Assembly (NCBI GenBank): GCA_934394855.1
Contig: CAKRRH010000008.1
Coordinates: forward strand, 6,451-70,450
DNA from: an uncultured Eubacteriales bacterium
Lineage (GTDB): Bacteria > Bacillota > Clostridia > Oscillospirales > Acutalibacteraceae
DNA length: 64,000 nt
Direction: 5' to 3'
Positions 16,164-24,456 of the stretch are shown piece by piece. Numbering within the stretch: the first letter of the stretch is position 1; the number at the start of each line of letters is the position of its first letter. Under the pieces are notes generated by a model. That model was given only the letters and a program-made list of their open reading frames with translations, ran no database searches and was not told where the DNA came from. The position numbers and the translations under genes were made by a program.

Positions 16164-17288
16164 TTAAAGAGATTTTTTTATTTGTCTTACCGATTTTACA
16201 AACATATCAACCTGTGATTCATTATTAAATACGCTAAAGGCAGCCCTTACTGCTCCGCCGTCCTTTGTGCCGATATATTCATGAGCAAGCGGTGCGCAAT
16301 GAAGTCCTGCTCTGACCGCAATTCCCCTATCGGCTAATTTCTGTGCCGTTTCTTCGCTCATCAGACCGTTTATATTAAACAAACATATCGGAACATGATT
16401 TTCATCCGCCTTAGAATATATGCTGACGCCGTCTATCTTTGATAGTTCATTGTGCATTCTCTCGGACAGTCTCTTTTCACGCTTGATTGCGGATTTATTA
16501 CGCTTTATAAAATCGATCCCGGCGCCGATTCCTGCAATTCCCGGCACATTCAGCGTTCCGCTTTCATATTTATCAGGTGTAAATTCAGGCTGAAATTCGC
16601 TGATCGAATTACTTCCCGTTCCTCCGAAAATCAGCGGTTCGGGCTTTCCGTCGCTGATCAATATGCCCGTGCCAAGCGGTGCATATAATCCCTTATGAGG
16701 TGCTATGCACAGATAATCAATATTCATCTTTTGAATGTCAATATCAATTATGCCTGCCGTTTGCGCCGCATCATCAATGAATATCAAGTCGTATCTGTCG
16801 CATATCTCGCCGATTTTTAAAATCGGCAGAATTTGCCCTGTGATGTTCGACGCATGAGTGCATACTATCGCTTTGGTATTCGGTTTTATCAGTCTTTCAA
16901 ATTCAGCTGTTGTTTGCTCGTCATTGTCATATACATTAGCAATATCAAACCATGCGCCTCTCTCTTTGAGCGCAACTGCCGTCCGATAGACCGCATTATG
17001 CTCTAAAGACGATATAATAAAATGGTCGCCCGAATTTATCAAGCCCTGCATAACAATATTCAATGCCGTTGTGCAATTTTGCGTAAATATAATGTTCTCG
17101 GCGCTTTTTGCGTTAAACAGCTCCGCTGATTTCTCACGAACGCCATATATCATCTCGGAGCATTTTATCGAGCGCTCATATCCGCCTCTCCCCGGATTTA
17201 CAGAATAATTTAACATTGCGTTTCTTGCCGCATTTATAACCGACATCGGCTTCGGCGACGATGTTGCGGCGTTGTCAAAATATATCAT
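16164..17288 (-). CDS. Cysteine desulfurase family protein (class V aminotransferase)
   Basis: 374 residues. MIYFDNAATSSPKP is the typical start; the PLP lysine lies in APHKGLYAPLGTG (about residue 195) and the catalytic cysteine in RAGLHCAPLAH (about residue 327). The RxGxHCAP pattern is of the SufS/CsdA group, which releases sulfur (or selenium) from (seleno)cysteine. The partner gene upstream is a DUF3343 protein, seven bases away, a pairing known around selenium and sulfur carrier systems. No SufU or IscU scaffold is adjacent. Confidence 0.88.
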   Translation of the reverse strand: MIYFDNAATSSPKPMSVINAARNAMLNYSVNPGRGGYERSIKCSEMIYGVREKSAELFNAKSAENIIFTQNCTTALNIVMQGLINSGDHFIISSLEHNAVYRTAVALKERGAWFDIANVYDNDEQTTAEFERLIKPNTKAIVCTHASNITGQILPILKIGEICDRYDLIFIDDAAQTAGIIDIDIQKMNIDYLCIAPHKGLYAPLGTGILISDGKPEPLIFGGTGSNSISEFQPEFTPDKYESGTLNVPGIAGIGAGIDFIKRNKSAIKREKRLSERMHNELSKIDGVSIYSKADENHVPICLFNINGLMSEETAQKLADRGIAVRAGLHCAPLAHEYIGTKDGGAVRAAFSVFNNESQVDMFVKSVRQIKKSL

Positions 17289-17294
17289 ATAAAA

Positions 17295-17504
17295 TCACGC
17301 TTCATCAACCGAGAATCCGTGATCGTTCAAGATTGCCTTTGCCGCCGCAAGATCTCCGTCTACTACAATAATGCCATAGCCGCAGCCTTTTTCAATATCA
17401 TTTGTCTGCCGTTCGATTTTCGCTGTTATTCCGACGGTTTTAAGCAAATCTCTTGCTCTTATCGCCCGTGTTATCGATCCTAAAAATATAAGTTCCTTGC
17501 CCAT
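17295..17504 (-). CDS. DUF3343 protein, putative Se/S carrier
   Basis: 69 residues from the ATG at 17504, which has AGAGGAAGGG before it; the longer start at 17540 lacks a site. LGSITRAIRARDLLKTVGITAKIERQ and the CGYGIIV segment fit DUF3343, a small ferredoxin-like domain with one conserved cysteine (here Cys in KGCGYG) thought to pass selenium or sulfur. It is translated just ahead of the desulfurase, so the desulfurase may load it. Confidence 0.8.
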   Translation of the reverse strand: MGKELIFLGSITRAIRARDLLKTVGITAKIERQTNDIEKGCGYGIIVVDGDLAAAKAILNDHGFSVDEA

Positions 17505-17545
17505 TTTAAACCCTTCCTCTCTTACATTCAAAGTTTTCATATATA

Positions 17546-17584
17546 AAAACAGCCTCGATACATTTTATGTATCAAAGCTGTTTT
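17546..17584 (-). terminator. Terminator of the hemW-ispF unit
   Basis: AAAACAGC (17546-17553) pairs with GCTGTTTT (17577-17584) and an inner GATACAT/ATGTATC stem (17557-17563 with 17567-17573) stacks on it. On the minus strand the stem runs into TTTTTATAT, 20 bases after the ispF stop. Confidence 0.8.
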
Positions 17585-17603
17585 GGACAATGTATATATG
17601 AGC

Positions 17604-18077
17604 TTATTTTTCTTCCAAAAGCACCGCCGCTTTTGCGCTGATTCCCAATCCCTCACCTGTGAATGAAAGACCCTCCTCGGTAGTCGCTTTTACTGAAATA
17701 CGAGATATATGCACATTGCAAATCTGCGCAATATTTTGCCGCATTTGGTCGATATACGGACGCATTTTCGGGTTTTGCGCCACAATTATACAATCTAAAT
17801 TGCAAAGTACATATCCCTCATCATATACTCTGTCAACCGTGTCTTTAAGCAAAATCTTGCTGTCGATATTATTGTATTTCGGGTCATTGTCGGGATATAA
17901 TTTACCTATATCCCCCATAGCCGCCGCACCCAAAAATGCGTCTGCGACAGCATGAAGCAGAACATCTGCGTCCGAGTGTCCGAGCAATCCTTTCTCATAT
18001 GGTATCTCGACTCCCCCAATGATAAGTTTTCTCCCCTCAACCAATCTGTGAACATCGTAACCGATTCCGATTCTCAT
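17604..18077 (-). CDS. ispF: 2-C-methyl-D-erythritol 2,4-cyclodiphosphate synthase
   Basis: 157 residues, the usual IspF length. The zinc ligands are visible in GYDVHRL and in LLGHSDADVLLHAVADAFLGAA; the EGLSFTGEGLGISAKAAVLL end is typical. It forms the cyclic diphosphate of the MEP isoprenoid pathway. It starts 15 bases after the hemW gene and ends at the terminator 17546-17584. Confidence 0.95.
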   Translation of the reverse strand: MRIGIGYDVHRLVEGRKLIIGGVEIPYEKGLLGHSDADVLLHAVADAFLGAAAMGDIGKLYPDNDPKYNNIDSKILLKDTVDRVYDEGYVLCNLDCIIVAQNPKMRPYIDQMRQNIAQICNVHISRISVKATTEEGLSFTGEGLGISAKAAVLLEEK

Positions 18078-18092
18078 AAATATTCTCCTTTA

Positions 18093-19157
18093 TTATAGTA
18101 TTTCGCAAAGCACGGCATTTTGAACAAGCATTCCTTTTTCAGTCATTCTCACACCGTTTTCATCAACATTCATTAAACCCATTTTCTCAAATCGCTTGCA
18201 TTTGTCAATAAATCCGTCGGGAATTTTAAGTCCACGACTTTTAATATCGCAAAATTCAAGTCCCCATTTCAGCCGCAGCCGCAGCATTGCATATTCAGAG
18301 AACCCGTCAAAACCACTGTCAAACAGCATTTCTCCGCCGCTTACAAAATAATCAAAATCCCTCGGATAATAATATCTTTTGCCGTCCAAAAAGGAATATG
18401 CCGCAGGACCGAGAGCATAATATTCATCGCAGTTCCAATATTTCAGATTATGCTTTGAATATGTGCCTGATTTTGCAAAATTCGATATTTCATAATGCTC
18501 GTAGCCGAATTTTTTTAGCGTTTCCACGGCAAATTCAAACAAATCCGCAGTCTTGTCATCATCGGGAAAATCATCTCGATTTCGGCTTGAAAACGGTGTG
18601 TCGGGCTCAATTTTCAGCATATATGCCGAAATGTGCGGCACGCTGAGCTCATTGCAAAAATCAATCGTATGAGCAAGACACGCTCTTGTCTGCCCCTCAA
18701 TTCCGATCATTATATCAAGCGATATATTGTCAATCCCGGCACTTTTTGCATTATAAACCGCATTTTTAACATCAACCGCCCTGTGGGTTCTTGTGAGTTT
18801 TAAAAGCTCATCGTCATTTGCCGACTGCAAGCCGATTGAAATTCGATTGACGCCCGATTTTGCAACCGTGTTCATGAACCTTGCGGTTGCGGTTTTCGGG
18901 TTGCACTCAACCGTGATTTCGGCACACGGGGTCGCATGAATATGAGACAATATTTCGCAGATTCGGCGCTCGCCGATACACGACGGTGTGCCTCCTCCGA
19001 AATATACCGTGTCAACCTCATCGTCAATCAAATCGAGTCTTTCACAAACCGCTTTTGTGTATATGTCTGCATTTGAGTTTGAAAAATTCATTGAATAAAA
19101 ATCGCAGTATCCGCATTTTATCAGGCAAAACGGAACATGAATATACATTCCTCTCAA
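18093..19157 (-). CDS. hemW: HemW-like radical SAM protein (coproporphyrinogen oxidase-like)
   Basis: 354 residues. MYIHVPFCLIKCGYCDFYS has the CxxxCxxC iron-sulfur motif, followed by YFGGGTPS and the radical SAM core; the C-terminal HemW domain follows (about 290-354). HemW is a heme chaperone; true HemN oxidases are longer and have a different N-terminus. The start is a TTG at 19157 six bases after GGAGGG, with the ATG nine bases further in. Promoter at 19178-19206. Confidence 0.88.
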   Translation of the reverse strand: MRGMYIHVPFCLIKCGYCDFYSMNFSNSNADIYTKAVCERLDLIDDEVDTVYFGGGTPSCIGERRICEILSHIHATPCAEITVECNPKTATARFMNTVAKSGVNRISIGLQSANDDELLKLTRTHRAVDVKNAVYNAKSAGIDNISLDIMIGIEGQTRACLAHTIDFCNELSVPHISAYMLKIEPDTPFSSRNRDDFPDDDKTADLFEFAVETLKKFGYEHYEISNFAKSGTYSKHNLKYWNCDEYYALGPAAYSFLDGKRYYYPRDFDYFVSGGEMLFDSGFDGFSEYAMLRLRLKWGLEFCDIKSRGLKIPDGFIDKCKRFEKMGLMNVDENGVRMTEKGMLVQNAVLCEIL

Positions 19158-19177
19158 GCAAATCCCTCCGTTTTTAT

Positions 19178-19206
19178 ATTTTACCCCCTTTTTTTACATA
19201 TGTCTA
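19178..19206 (-). promoter_or_regulatory. Promoter of hemW-ispF
   Basis: TAGACA (19206-19201), 17-base spacer, TAAAAT (19183-19178) on the minus strand, ahead of the TTG start at 19157. The distance leaves only a very short leader. Confidence 0.55.
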
Positions 19207-19259
19207 CATAAATCTTGCGGCATTGTTAAAATAATATCCCGGTAATCAGTATATATTGC

Positions 19260-19288
19260 TTGACATTCCTTTAATTTCAAGGTAAAAT
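19260..19288 (+). promoter_or_regulatory. Promoter of the rnjA operon
   Basis: TTGACA (19260-19265), 17 bases, TAAAAT (19283-19288). This leaves a leader of about 160 bases before rnjA, containing a small hairpin (AGGCA with TGCCT near 19391-19420) and the strong SD ACGGAGGT. Confidence 0.75.
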
Positions 19289-19455
19289 AACTATATATTG
19301 ATTTTTTGAAATTATTTTATTTTTTAATATATATAAAATAATATAGCGGACTGTTTGACCCGTTGCCATCTCGGTCCGATTTAACATCAAAAGGCAGGAA
19401 TATAATTTTCCCATGCCTTTGTTTACACTTGTAATTTTTTAACGGAGGTATTCAT

Positions 19456-21411
19456 TTGAAAGAAAACAAAATTAACATTGACGCAACACATGATAAAACA
19501 TCAAAATTTCTTGACACAACTGCACCGCTTTACAGCAAGATAAAAAGCGACAAGCCTAAAAGGGACAAGAACACAAAATCAACCAAACAGACAAAGGAAA
19601 AGGCGTCGGCAAAGCGCAATATGACAAACGCCGCAAAACAAAACGACGGCAAGACAAAATTGACATCAAAAAAATCCATGCCGAAATCAAATTCAAATTC
19701 GGCTAAAAATATATCCAAAAACAAGCCGAAACAGAACAAAAATAGCATATTCAAAACACCCGTGAAAATCATTCCGCTCGGCGGTCTTGATGAAATCGGC
19801 AAAAACTGCACCGTTTTTGAATATGAGGACGAAATGATCATAATCGATTGCGGAATGTCATTCCCCGACAGCGATATGCCCGGTGTTGACATCGTAATCC
19901 CCGATTTCACATACATCATCAAAAATCAGAGCAAAATCAAGGGATTGTTCATCACTCACGGTCACGAGGATCATATCGGCGCAATTCCCTATCTCATGCG
20001 TGATATTAATGTTCCGATTTATGCCACAAAGCTAACAAACGGCTTGATCAAAGGCAAGCTCACCGAGCACGGACTTGACGGAAAAATCAAGCTTTATGAT
20101 AAAAAGCCCGGCGATATTGTTAAAGCAGGCAAATTCACTGTTGAATTTATTCATGTAAACCATTCTATCCCCGACGCTGTCGGATTTGCGATTCATACAC
20201 CGATCGGCGTAATTCTTCATACAGGCGACTTCAAGATTGATTCAACGCCGATTCGTGACGGTGTAATCGATCTTGCAAGAATCTCACAGCTTGGCAATGA
20301 GGGCGTTTTGGCGCTCATGTCGGATTCAACAAATGCTGAACGACCGGGATTCACAATGAGCGAACGCACAGTCGGCGAATCGTTGTCGTCGCTCTTTAAA
20401 CAGGCTGAAAAGAACAGAATTTTGGTTGCTACATTCTCATCAAACATTCACCGAATCCAGCAGATAATCGACGAAGCGGTAAAATGCGGCAGAAAGGTTG
20501 CGGTTTCGGGCAGATCAATGATAAATGTTGTATCGATTGCAACCGAGCTCGGCTATTTGAATGTGCCGCAGGGCGTTTTGATTGACATTGACACGATCAA
20601 ACGCTATACACCCGAACAGCTTGTAATTGTCACAACAGGCTCACAGGGCGAGCCGATGAGCGCATTGCACAGAATGGCGCACGGCGATCACAGACAGGTT
20701 CAGGTCACCCCGAACGATACAATAATCATTTCGGCGTCGCCTATTCCGGGAAATGAAAAGACCGTTTCAAATGTTGTAAATGAGCTTATCAAGCTCGGCG
20801 CTCATGTCATTTACGAAAAGATGTATGATGTTCATGTTTCGGGTCACGCTTGCCAGGAGGAGCAAAAGCTCATTTTGGCGCTTGCAAAGCCGAAATTCTT
20901 CATTCCCGTTCACGGCGAACAAAAGCATTTGCAGCATCATGCCGATTCGGCAAAGGCTGTCGGAATCGACAAGAAAAACATTCTGATCGGCGCAAACGGC
21001 AAGACGATTGAACTGACCCCCGATTCAATTAAATTCGGAGCAACGGTTCAGTCGGGCAGAGTTTTGGTTGACGGACTCGGCGTCGGTGATGTCGGAAGCA
21101 TTGTTCTTCGTGACCGCAAGCATTTGTCCGAGGACGGAATCATAATCGCCGTCATGACGATTGATTCGGTGTCCGGCGACATAATTTCGGGACCCGACCT
21201 TGTTTCAAGAGGATTTGTTTATGTTCGTGAAAGCGAAGACATGATGAACGAAGCGAAAGAGGTCATCTACAATGCATATGACAATGCCCTGATGCACGGC
21301 GCAACAGACAGAACGGTTATTAAAGGCAAAATGAGAGACGCACTCTCGAAATTCATGTATGAACGAACGATGCGCTCACCGATGATTTTGCCGATTTTAA
21401 TGGAAGTATAA
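19456..21411 (+). CDS. rnjA: Ribonuclease J
   Basis: 651 residues. Residues 1 to about 96 form a Lys/Ser/Asn-rich extension not found in B. subtilis RNase J1 (555 residues). The core then begins with VKIIPLGGLDEIGKNCTV, has the metallo-beta-lactamase motif THGHEDHIGAIPYL, and ends with the beta-CASP region including SGHACQEEQK and a C-terminal domain. It degrades and matures mRNA and rRNA, with 5' exo- and endonuclease activity. The start is TTG, after ACGGAGGT. Confidence 0.93.
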   Translation: MKENKINIDATHDKTSKFLDTTAPLYSKIKSDKPKRDKNTKSTKQTKEKASAKRNMTNAAKQNDGKTKLTSKKSMPKSNSNSAKNISKNKPKQNKNSIFKTPVKIIPLGGLDEIGKNCTVFEYEDEMIIIDCGMSFPDSDMPGVDIVIPDFTYIIKNQSKIKGLFITHGHEDHIGAIPYLMRDINVPIYATKLTNGLIKGKLTEHGLDGKIKLYDKKPGDIVKAGKFTVEFIHVNHSIPDAVGFAIHTPIGVILHTGDFKIDSTPIRDGVIDLARISQLGNEGVLALMSDSTNAERPGFTMSERTVGESLSSLFKQAEKNRILVATFSSNIHRIQQIIDEAVKCGRKVAVSGRSMINVVSIATELGYLNVPQGVLIDIDTIKRYTPEQLVIVTTGSQGEPMSALHRMAHGDHRQVQVTPNDTIIISASPIPGNEKTVSNVVNELIKLGAHVIYEKMYDVHVSGHACQEEQKLILALAKPKFFIPVHGEQKHLQHHADSAKAVGIDKKNILIGANGKTIELTPDSIKFGATVQSGRVLVDGLGVGDVGSIVLRDRKHLSEDGIIIAVMTIDSVSGDIISGPDLVSRGFVYVRESEDMMNEAKEVIYNAYDNALMHGATDRTVIKGKMRDALSKFMYERTMRSPMILPILMEV

Positions 21412-21435
21412 TTTAGAAAAGGAAGATTTTACAAA

Positions 21436-21783
21436 ATGAAAGCAAGATTACCTAAGGAATATCAGTCAAAAAGTCAGGCAGAGCTAATGCGCCAGGCACA
21501 GGAAATGCAGGAAAACATGACAAAAATGCAGCAGGAGCTTGAAGAGCGTGAATATTCGGCGAGTGCGGGCGGCGACATGGTTAAAGTAACCGTCAACGGT
21601 AAGCATGAAATATTAAAGCTCGACATAAGCGCCGATTTGATTGAAGACGCAAAGGACGACAAAGAAATGCTCGAAGATTTGGTTATCACCGCAATCAATT
21701 CGGCAATCAAACAGGCAACTGAAAATTCGGACGATGAGATGGGCAAGCTGACATCGGGACTCAATATTCCCGGTCTTTTCTAA
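21436..21783 (+). CDS. YbaB/EbfC family nucleoid-associated protein
   Basis: 115 residues with a helical Met/Gln/Glu-rich N-terminal third (LMRQAQEMQENMTKMQQELEE) and the ASAGGDMVKVTVNGKHEILKLDI core of the YbaB fold. It forms DNA-binding dimers. The gene stands between rnjA and recR; the ybaB-recR pair is conserved widely and points to a link with recombination. Confidence 0.93.
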   Translation: MKARLPKEYQSKSQAELMRQAQEMQENMTKMQQELEEREYSASAGGDMVKVTVNGKHEILKLDISADLIEDAKDDKEMLEDLVITAINSAIKQATENSDDEMGKLTSGLNIPGLF

Positions 21784-21792
21784 GGTAGGAAC

Positions 21793-22395
21793 ATGGCTTA
21801 CAATGTACCGGCGCTTGAAGCGTTGATTGATAAATTTGACTCTTTGCCGTCAGTCGGAAGAAAATCGGCTCAGCGAATCGCATTTCATATGCTGGAGCTT
21901 GATGATGAACAGGTCAAATCGTTTTGCGACACGATTTTAGACGCACATGAGCATATTCATTGCTGCAAGGTCTGCCAAACGCTGACAGACGGCGAAATAT
22001 GCTCAATATGCTCCGACAGCACAAGAGATCATTCGACCGTGTGCGTAGTCGAATCTCCCCAAGATGTGATGGCATTTGAGCGCACAGGCGAGTTTCGCGG
22101 AACATATCATGTTTTGCATGGGCTGATCTCCCCTATTGACGGCGTGACACCCGACAGGCTGAAGATCAAAGAGCTGTTATATCGTGTAACGAACGAAGAC
22201 ATAAACGAAGTTATCATGGCAACAAACCCGACAGTTGAGGGCGAAGCGACCGCAATGTATATTTCAAAGCTGCTAAAGCCTTTTGAAATAAAGGTGACCA
22301 GACTTGCATACGGTATTCCGGTCGGCGGTTCGCTTGAATATGCCGATGAGGTAACGCTGATGAGGGCGCTTGAAGGCAGAAGCGTGCTTGATTAA
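21793..22395 (+). CDS. recR: Recombination protein RecR
   Basis: 200 residues, the family length: helix-hairpin-helix (LPSVGRKSAQRIAFHML), a four-cysteine zinc finger (CCKVCQ...CSICSD), a Toprim domain (VCVVESPQDVMAFERTGEFRGTYHVLHGLISPIDGVTPD) and the C-terminal TRLAYGIPVGGSLEYAD. It works with RecO/RecF to load RecA at gaps. AAGGTAGG precedes the ATG. Confidence 0.97.
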   Translation: MAYNVPALEALIDKFDSLPSVGRKSAQRIAFHMLELDDEQVKSFCDTILDAHEHIHCCKVCQTLTDGEICSICSDSTRDHSTVCVVESPQDVMAFERTGEFRGTYHVLHGLISPIDGVTPDRLKIKELLYRVTNEDINEVIMATNPTVEGEATAMYISKLLKPFEIKVTRLAYGIPVGGSLEYADEVTLMRALEGRSVLD

Positions 22396-22415
22396 ATCGG
22401 AATGGAGGTGTAATG

Positions 22416-22880
22416 ATGGATAAAACAGGAACAAAGACGATTGCATCAAACAAAAAAGCATATCATGAATATTTCATTCTTGACAAATATGAGGCAGGAA
22501 TTGAGCTTTGCGGAACCGAGGTGAAGTCATTACGCCGAAACGGTGCCAATCTCAAGGATTCATGGTGCATGATCAAAGACGGCGAGATTTTTGCGAACAA
22601 CATTCATATTTCGCCATATGAGCAGGGCAACATATTCAACCGTGATCCATACAGGGTTCGTCGGCTTTTGATGCACAAAAAAGAGATAATGAAGCTGTTC
22701 GGCAAGATAAAGCAGGATTCACTCACGCTGATACCGTTATCATTATATTTCAAAGGGTCAAACATCAAAGTTGAAGTCGGCGTTTGCAAGGGCAAAAAGC
22801 TCTATGATAAGCGGGAAACTGCGGCAAAGCGTGATGTTGCACGGACGATCGACCGAGAAATTAAAGAAAGAAACAGATAA
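22416..22880 (+). CDS. smpB: SsrA-binding protein
   Basis: About 154 residues. KAYHEYFILDKYEAGIELCGTEVKSLRR and NRDPYRVRRLLMHKKEI are standard for SmpB, and the basic C-terminal tail (RDVARTIDREIKERNR) enters the decoding centre. It delivers tmRNA to stalled ribosomes. Two adjacent ATGs exist (22413, 22416); GGAGG at 22404-22408 is better spaced for 22416. The tmRNA gene follows 52 bases downstream, as in many genomes. Confidence 0.96.
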   Translation: MDKTGTKTIASNKKAYHEYFILDKYEAGIELCGTEVKSLRRNGANLKDSWCMIKDGEIFANNIHISPYEQGNIFNRDPYRVRRLLMHKKEIMKLFGKIKQDSLTLIPLSLYFKGSNIKVEVGVCKGKKLYDKRETAAKRDVARTIDREIKERNR

Positions 22881-22907
22881 ATTGATGATTTGTTCATCTT
22901 TATCTGT

Positions 22908-22913
22908 TATAAT
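22908..22913 (+). promoter_or_regulatory. Likely -10 box of the tmRNA gene
   Basis: TATAAT about 20 bases before the mature tmRNA 5' end. The -35 region is weak (TTGATG at 22882 with a 20-base spacer), so part of the tmRNA may come from read-through of smpB. Confidence 0.45.
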
Positions 22914-22932
22914 AATTTTAATATTTATATAT

Positions 22933-23282
22933 GGGGGCGTAAAGGTTTCGACGGGGATTTTGAACCATTTTAAGCGAGCAGCGGTGCGGTACCGCTTTAA
23001 TCCGCCGCAATTTATAAATTAAACAACAACAATAAAGTTGCTTTAGCTGCCTAAGGGCGGCTCGTCTGTATCGGAACTACCACGACCCGATAAATCAGGC
23101 GTCGAGTAGTGGTGAACGCATTTTGAGAGAGCCGTGTATCAATCTGTGTACCAAACGGCTGGCAGTGAAATTAGCCTGATAACCGGCGAATTTTGTTGTA
23201 AGATTTAGTAGATTATCTGCGCTCGGAGAAAGATTTGGGAATAGATTTTCGGACAGGAGTTCGACTCTCCTCGCCTCCACCA
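22933..23282 (+). ncRNA. ssrA: Transfer-messenger RNA (SsrA)
   Basis: A 350-base gene. The acceptor stem is made of GGGGGCG (22933-22939) and CGCCTCC (23272-23278), followed by A and an encoded CCA; AAAGGTTTCGACGG and GGAGTTCGACTCTCC are the usual tRNA-like-domain ends. The tag reading frame ends in AAC AAC AAC AAT AAA GTT GCT TTA GCT GCC TAA, a tail of NNNNKVALAA, with the ALAA degradation signal. The exact resume codon upstream of the Asn run could not be fixed. It rescues stalled ribosomes with SmpB. Confidence 0.95.
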
Positions 23283-23356
23283 GCGGCAAGTTGCCGCAGA
23301 CAATACGAGTATTTGGTCGGGTATAAAAAATTGGTTTTGTGCCCGACCATTGTTTT
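23280..23356 (+). repeat. 77-bp direct repeat, copy 1 (tmRNA 3' CCA and terminator)
   Basis: Starts at the CCA of tmRNA, contains the small palindrome GCGGCAA-G-TTGCCGC and the hairpin GGTCGGG (23315-23321) / CCCGACC (23342-23348) followed by ATTGTTTT. It is identical, base for base, to 24099-24175. Weaker similarity continues for about 25 bases beyond. Confidence 0.9.
23315..23356 (+). terminator. tmRNA intrinsic terminator
   Basis: GGTCGGG and CCCGACC form the stem, with a 20-base loop and ATTGTTTTG after it. It lies within repeat copy 1. Confidence 0.75.
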
Positions 23357-23519
23357 GTTATAGTATTTAGTCTTAGATTAAATAACCTTATCGATTTTCG
23401 GCAACAATTACTTTTATTTGAGTTAGATAGAATCGAACAGGACAATCTGCATTATGGAAAAATGATTTCGACAAATTGTAATTTGTATAATAAACTATAA
23501 GTACTGGAGAGATAAGCAA

Positions 23520-23984
23520 ATGTGTTTAATATGTGACAGAATTGAAATGATAAAACAAGGAACGAATCCTTTTTTTGTTAAGGAATTAGAAACCGGATAT
23601 GTTGTTATAGGAGACAATCAACATTTTTATGGTTATACTTTATTTTTATACAAAAATCATGGTAATAAAACAGAGATATTTCATTTAGAGAAAGATGAAC
23701 GATCAAAATTTTTAGAAGAAATGACAATAGTTGCAGAGGCAGTATCAAAAGCATTTGGTGCAGAAAAAATGAATTATGAATTGCTCGGAATGGGCGACGC
23801 TCATCTTCATTGGCATTTAAACCCGAGACGGAATGGAGATATTGCTAATTACGGAAACAATGGAAAAGGACCGGTTTGGTGGTATCCAATGGAAAAAATG
23901 TATAGTGATGATAATAGACCATCAGAGGAAGAACTTGAACAAATGAAATCCAAGCTACTAATAGAGTTAGATAAGTTACTGTAA
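23520..23984 (+). CDS. HIT family protein (histidine triad)
   Basis: 154 residues. CLICDRIEMIKQG is a common HIT-protein start and AHLHWHLNPR carries the H-x-H-x-H triad of the nucleotide-binding pocket. HIT enzymes hydrolyse or transfer nucleotidyl groups; the substrate is unknown. The coding sequence is clearly AT-richer than the neighbours (AAA, ATA, TTA codons). It lies alone between two perfect 77-bp copies of the tmRNA terminator region, which suggests that it was acquired as a small insertion. GGAGAG stands before the ATG. Confidence 0.88.
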   Translation: MCLICDRIEMIKQGTNPFFVKELETGYVVIGDNQHFYGYTLFLYKNHGNKTEIFHLEKDERSKFLEEMTIVAEAVSKAFGAEKMNYELLGMGDAHLHWHLNPRRNGDIANYGNNGKGPVWWYPMEKMYSDDNRPSEEELEQMKSKLLIELDKLL

Positions 23985-24098
23985 GATAAATTCCGGTTTG
24001 TCAGCACGGTTTGAATGCTTGCCTTACTCCCACAAGTGTGCAACTGGCGAAAAAACTTCATTCCCTTGACGGGGTTCTATCAAAATTACGGTTCTTTG

Positions 24099-24175
24099 CC
24101 AGCGGCAAGTTGCCGCAGACAATACGAGTATTTGGTCGGGTATAAAAAATTGGTTTTGTGCCCGACCATTGTTTT
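24099..24175 (+). repeat. 77-bp direct repeat, copy 2
   Basis: Identical to 23280-23356, including the CCA, the small palindrome and the terminator hairpin. Here it is not preceded by tmRNA sequence. It would terminate transcription of the HIT gene. Repeat start-to-start distance is 819 bases. Confidence 0.9.
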
Positions 24176-24259
24176 TGTGATAGAATTAGACTAAAAATCG
24201 ACAATGACATTTGCGATACCTACGATTCATTTAAACTTGGTATTCTAAAAAATCAAACT

Positions 24260-24296
24260 AAAAAGCCCTGTATTTAAAAAATACAGGACTTTTTTC
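24260..24296. terminator. Terminator between the HIT region and the OadG-like gene
   Basis: CCTGTATTT (24267-24275) pairs with AAATACAGG (24279-24287), flanked by AAAA and a run of six T. It can end transcription from both sides: the plus-strand HIT region and the minus-strand oadB unit. Confidence 0.8.
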
Positions 24297-24306
24297 ATAT
24301 ATATGT

Positions 24307-24441
24307 TTATCTTTTTTTGCTGAAAACTTTGTTTAACAGACTAATACATACAATAATTATGCACATGACGACTATAATTGTCAGCATTCCGTCGCCCATT
24401 AATGGCAAATATTTCAGAAAATTTGAAAAGTTTATATTCAT
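24307..24441 (-). CDS. Small OadG-like single-helix membrane protein (44 residues)
   Basis: The minus strand encodes 44 residues: a short head MNINFSNFLKYLPLMGDG, one hydrophobic helix (MLTIIVVMCIIIVCISLL) and the basic end NKVFSKKR. AAGGAG lies 8 bases before the ATG. Size, single N-terminal helix and position right after oadB fit OadG, the gamma subunit of sodium-pumping decarboxylases, which assembles the complex. The cytoplasmic zinc-binding tail of longer OadG proteins is missing. The gene is 15 bases downstream of oadB. Confidence 0.7.
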   Translation of the reverse strand: MNINFSNFLKYLPLMGDGMLTIIVVMCIIIVCISLLNKVFSKKR

Positions 24442-24456
24442 AAAGCAAATCTCCTT

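Noticed and set aside
23095..23445. 116-residue minus-strand frame over the tmRNA 3' end
   Set aside because: It crosses the tmRNA and its terminator in antisense, including the false VEARRVELLS sequence that such RNA genes give.
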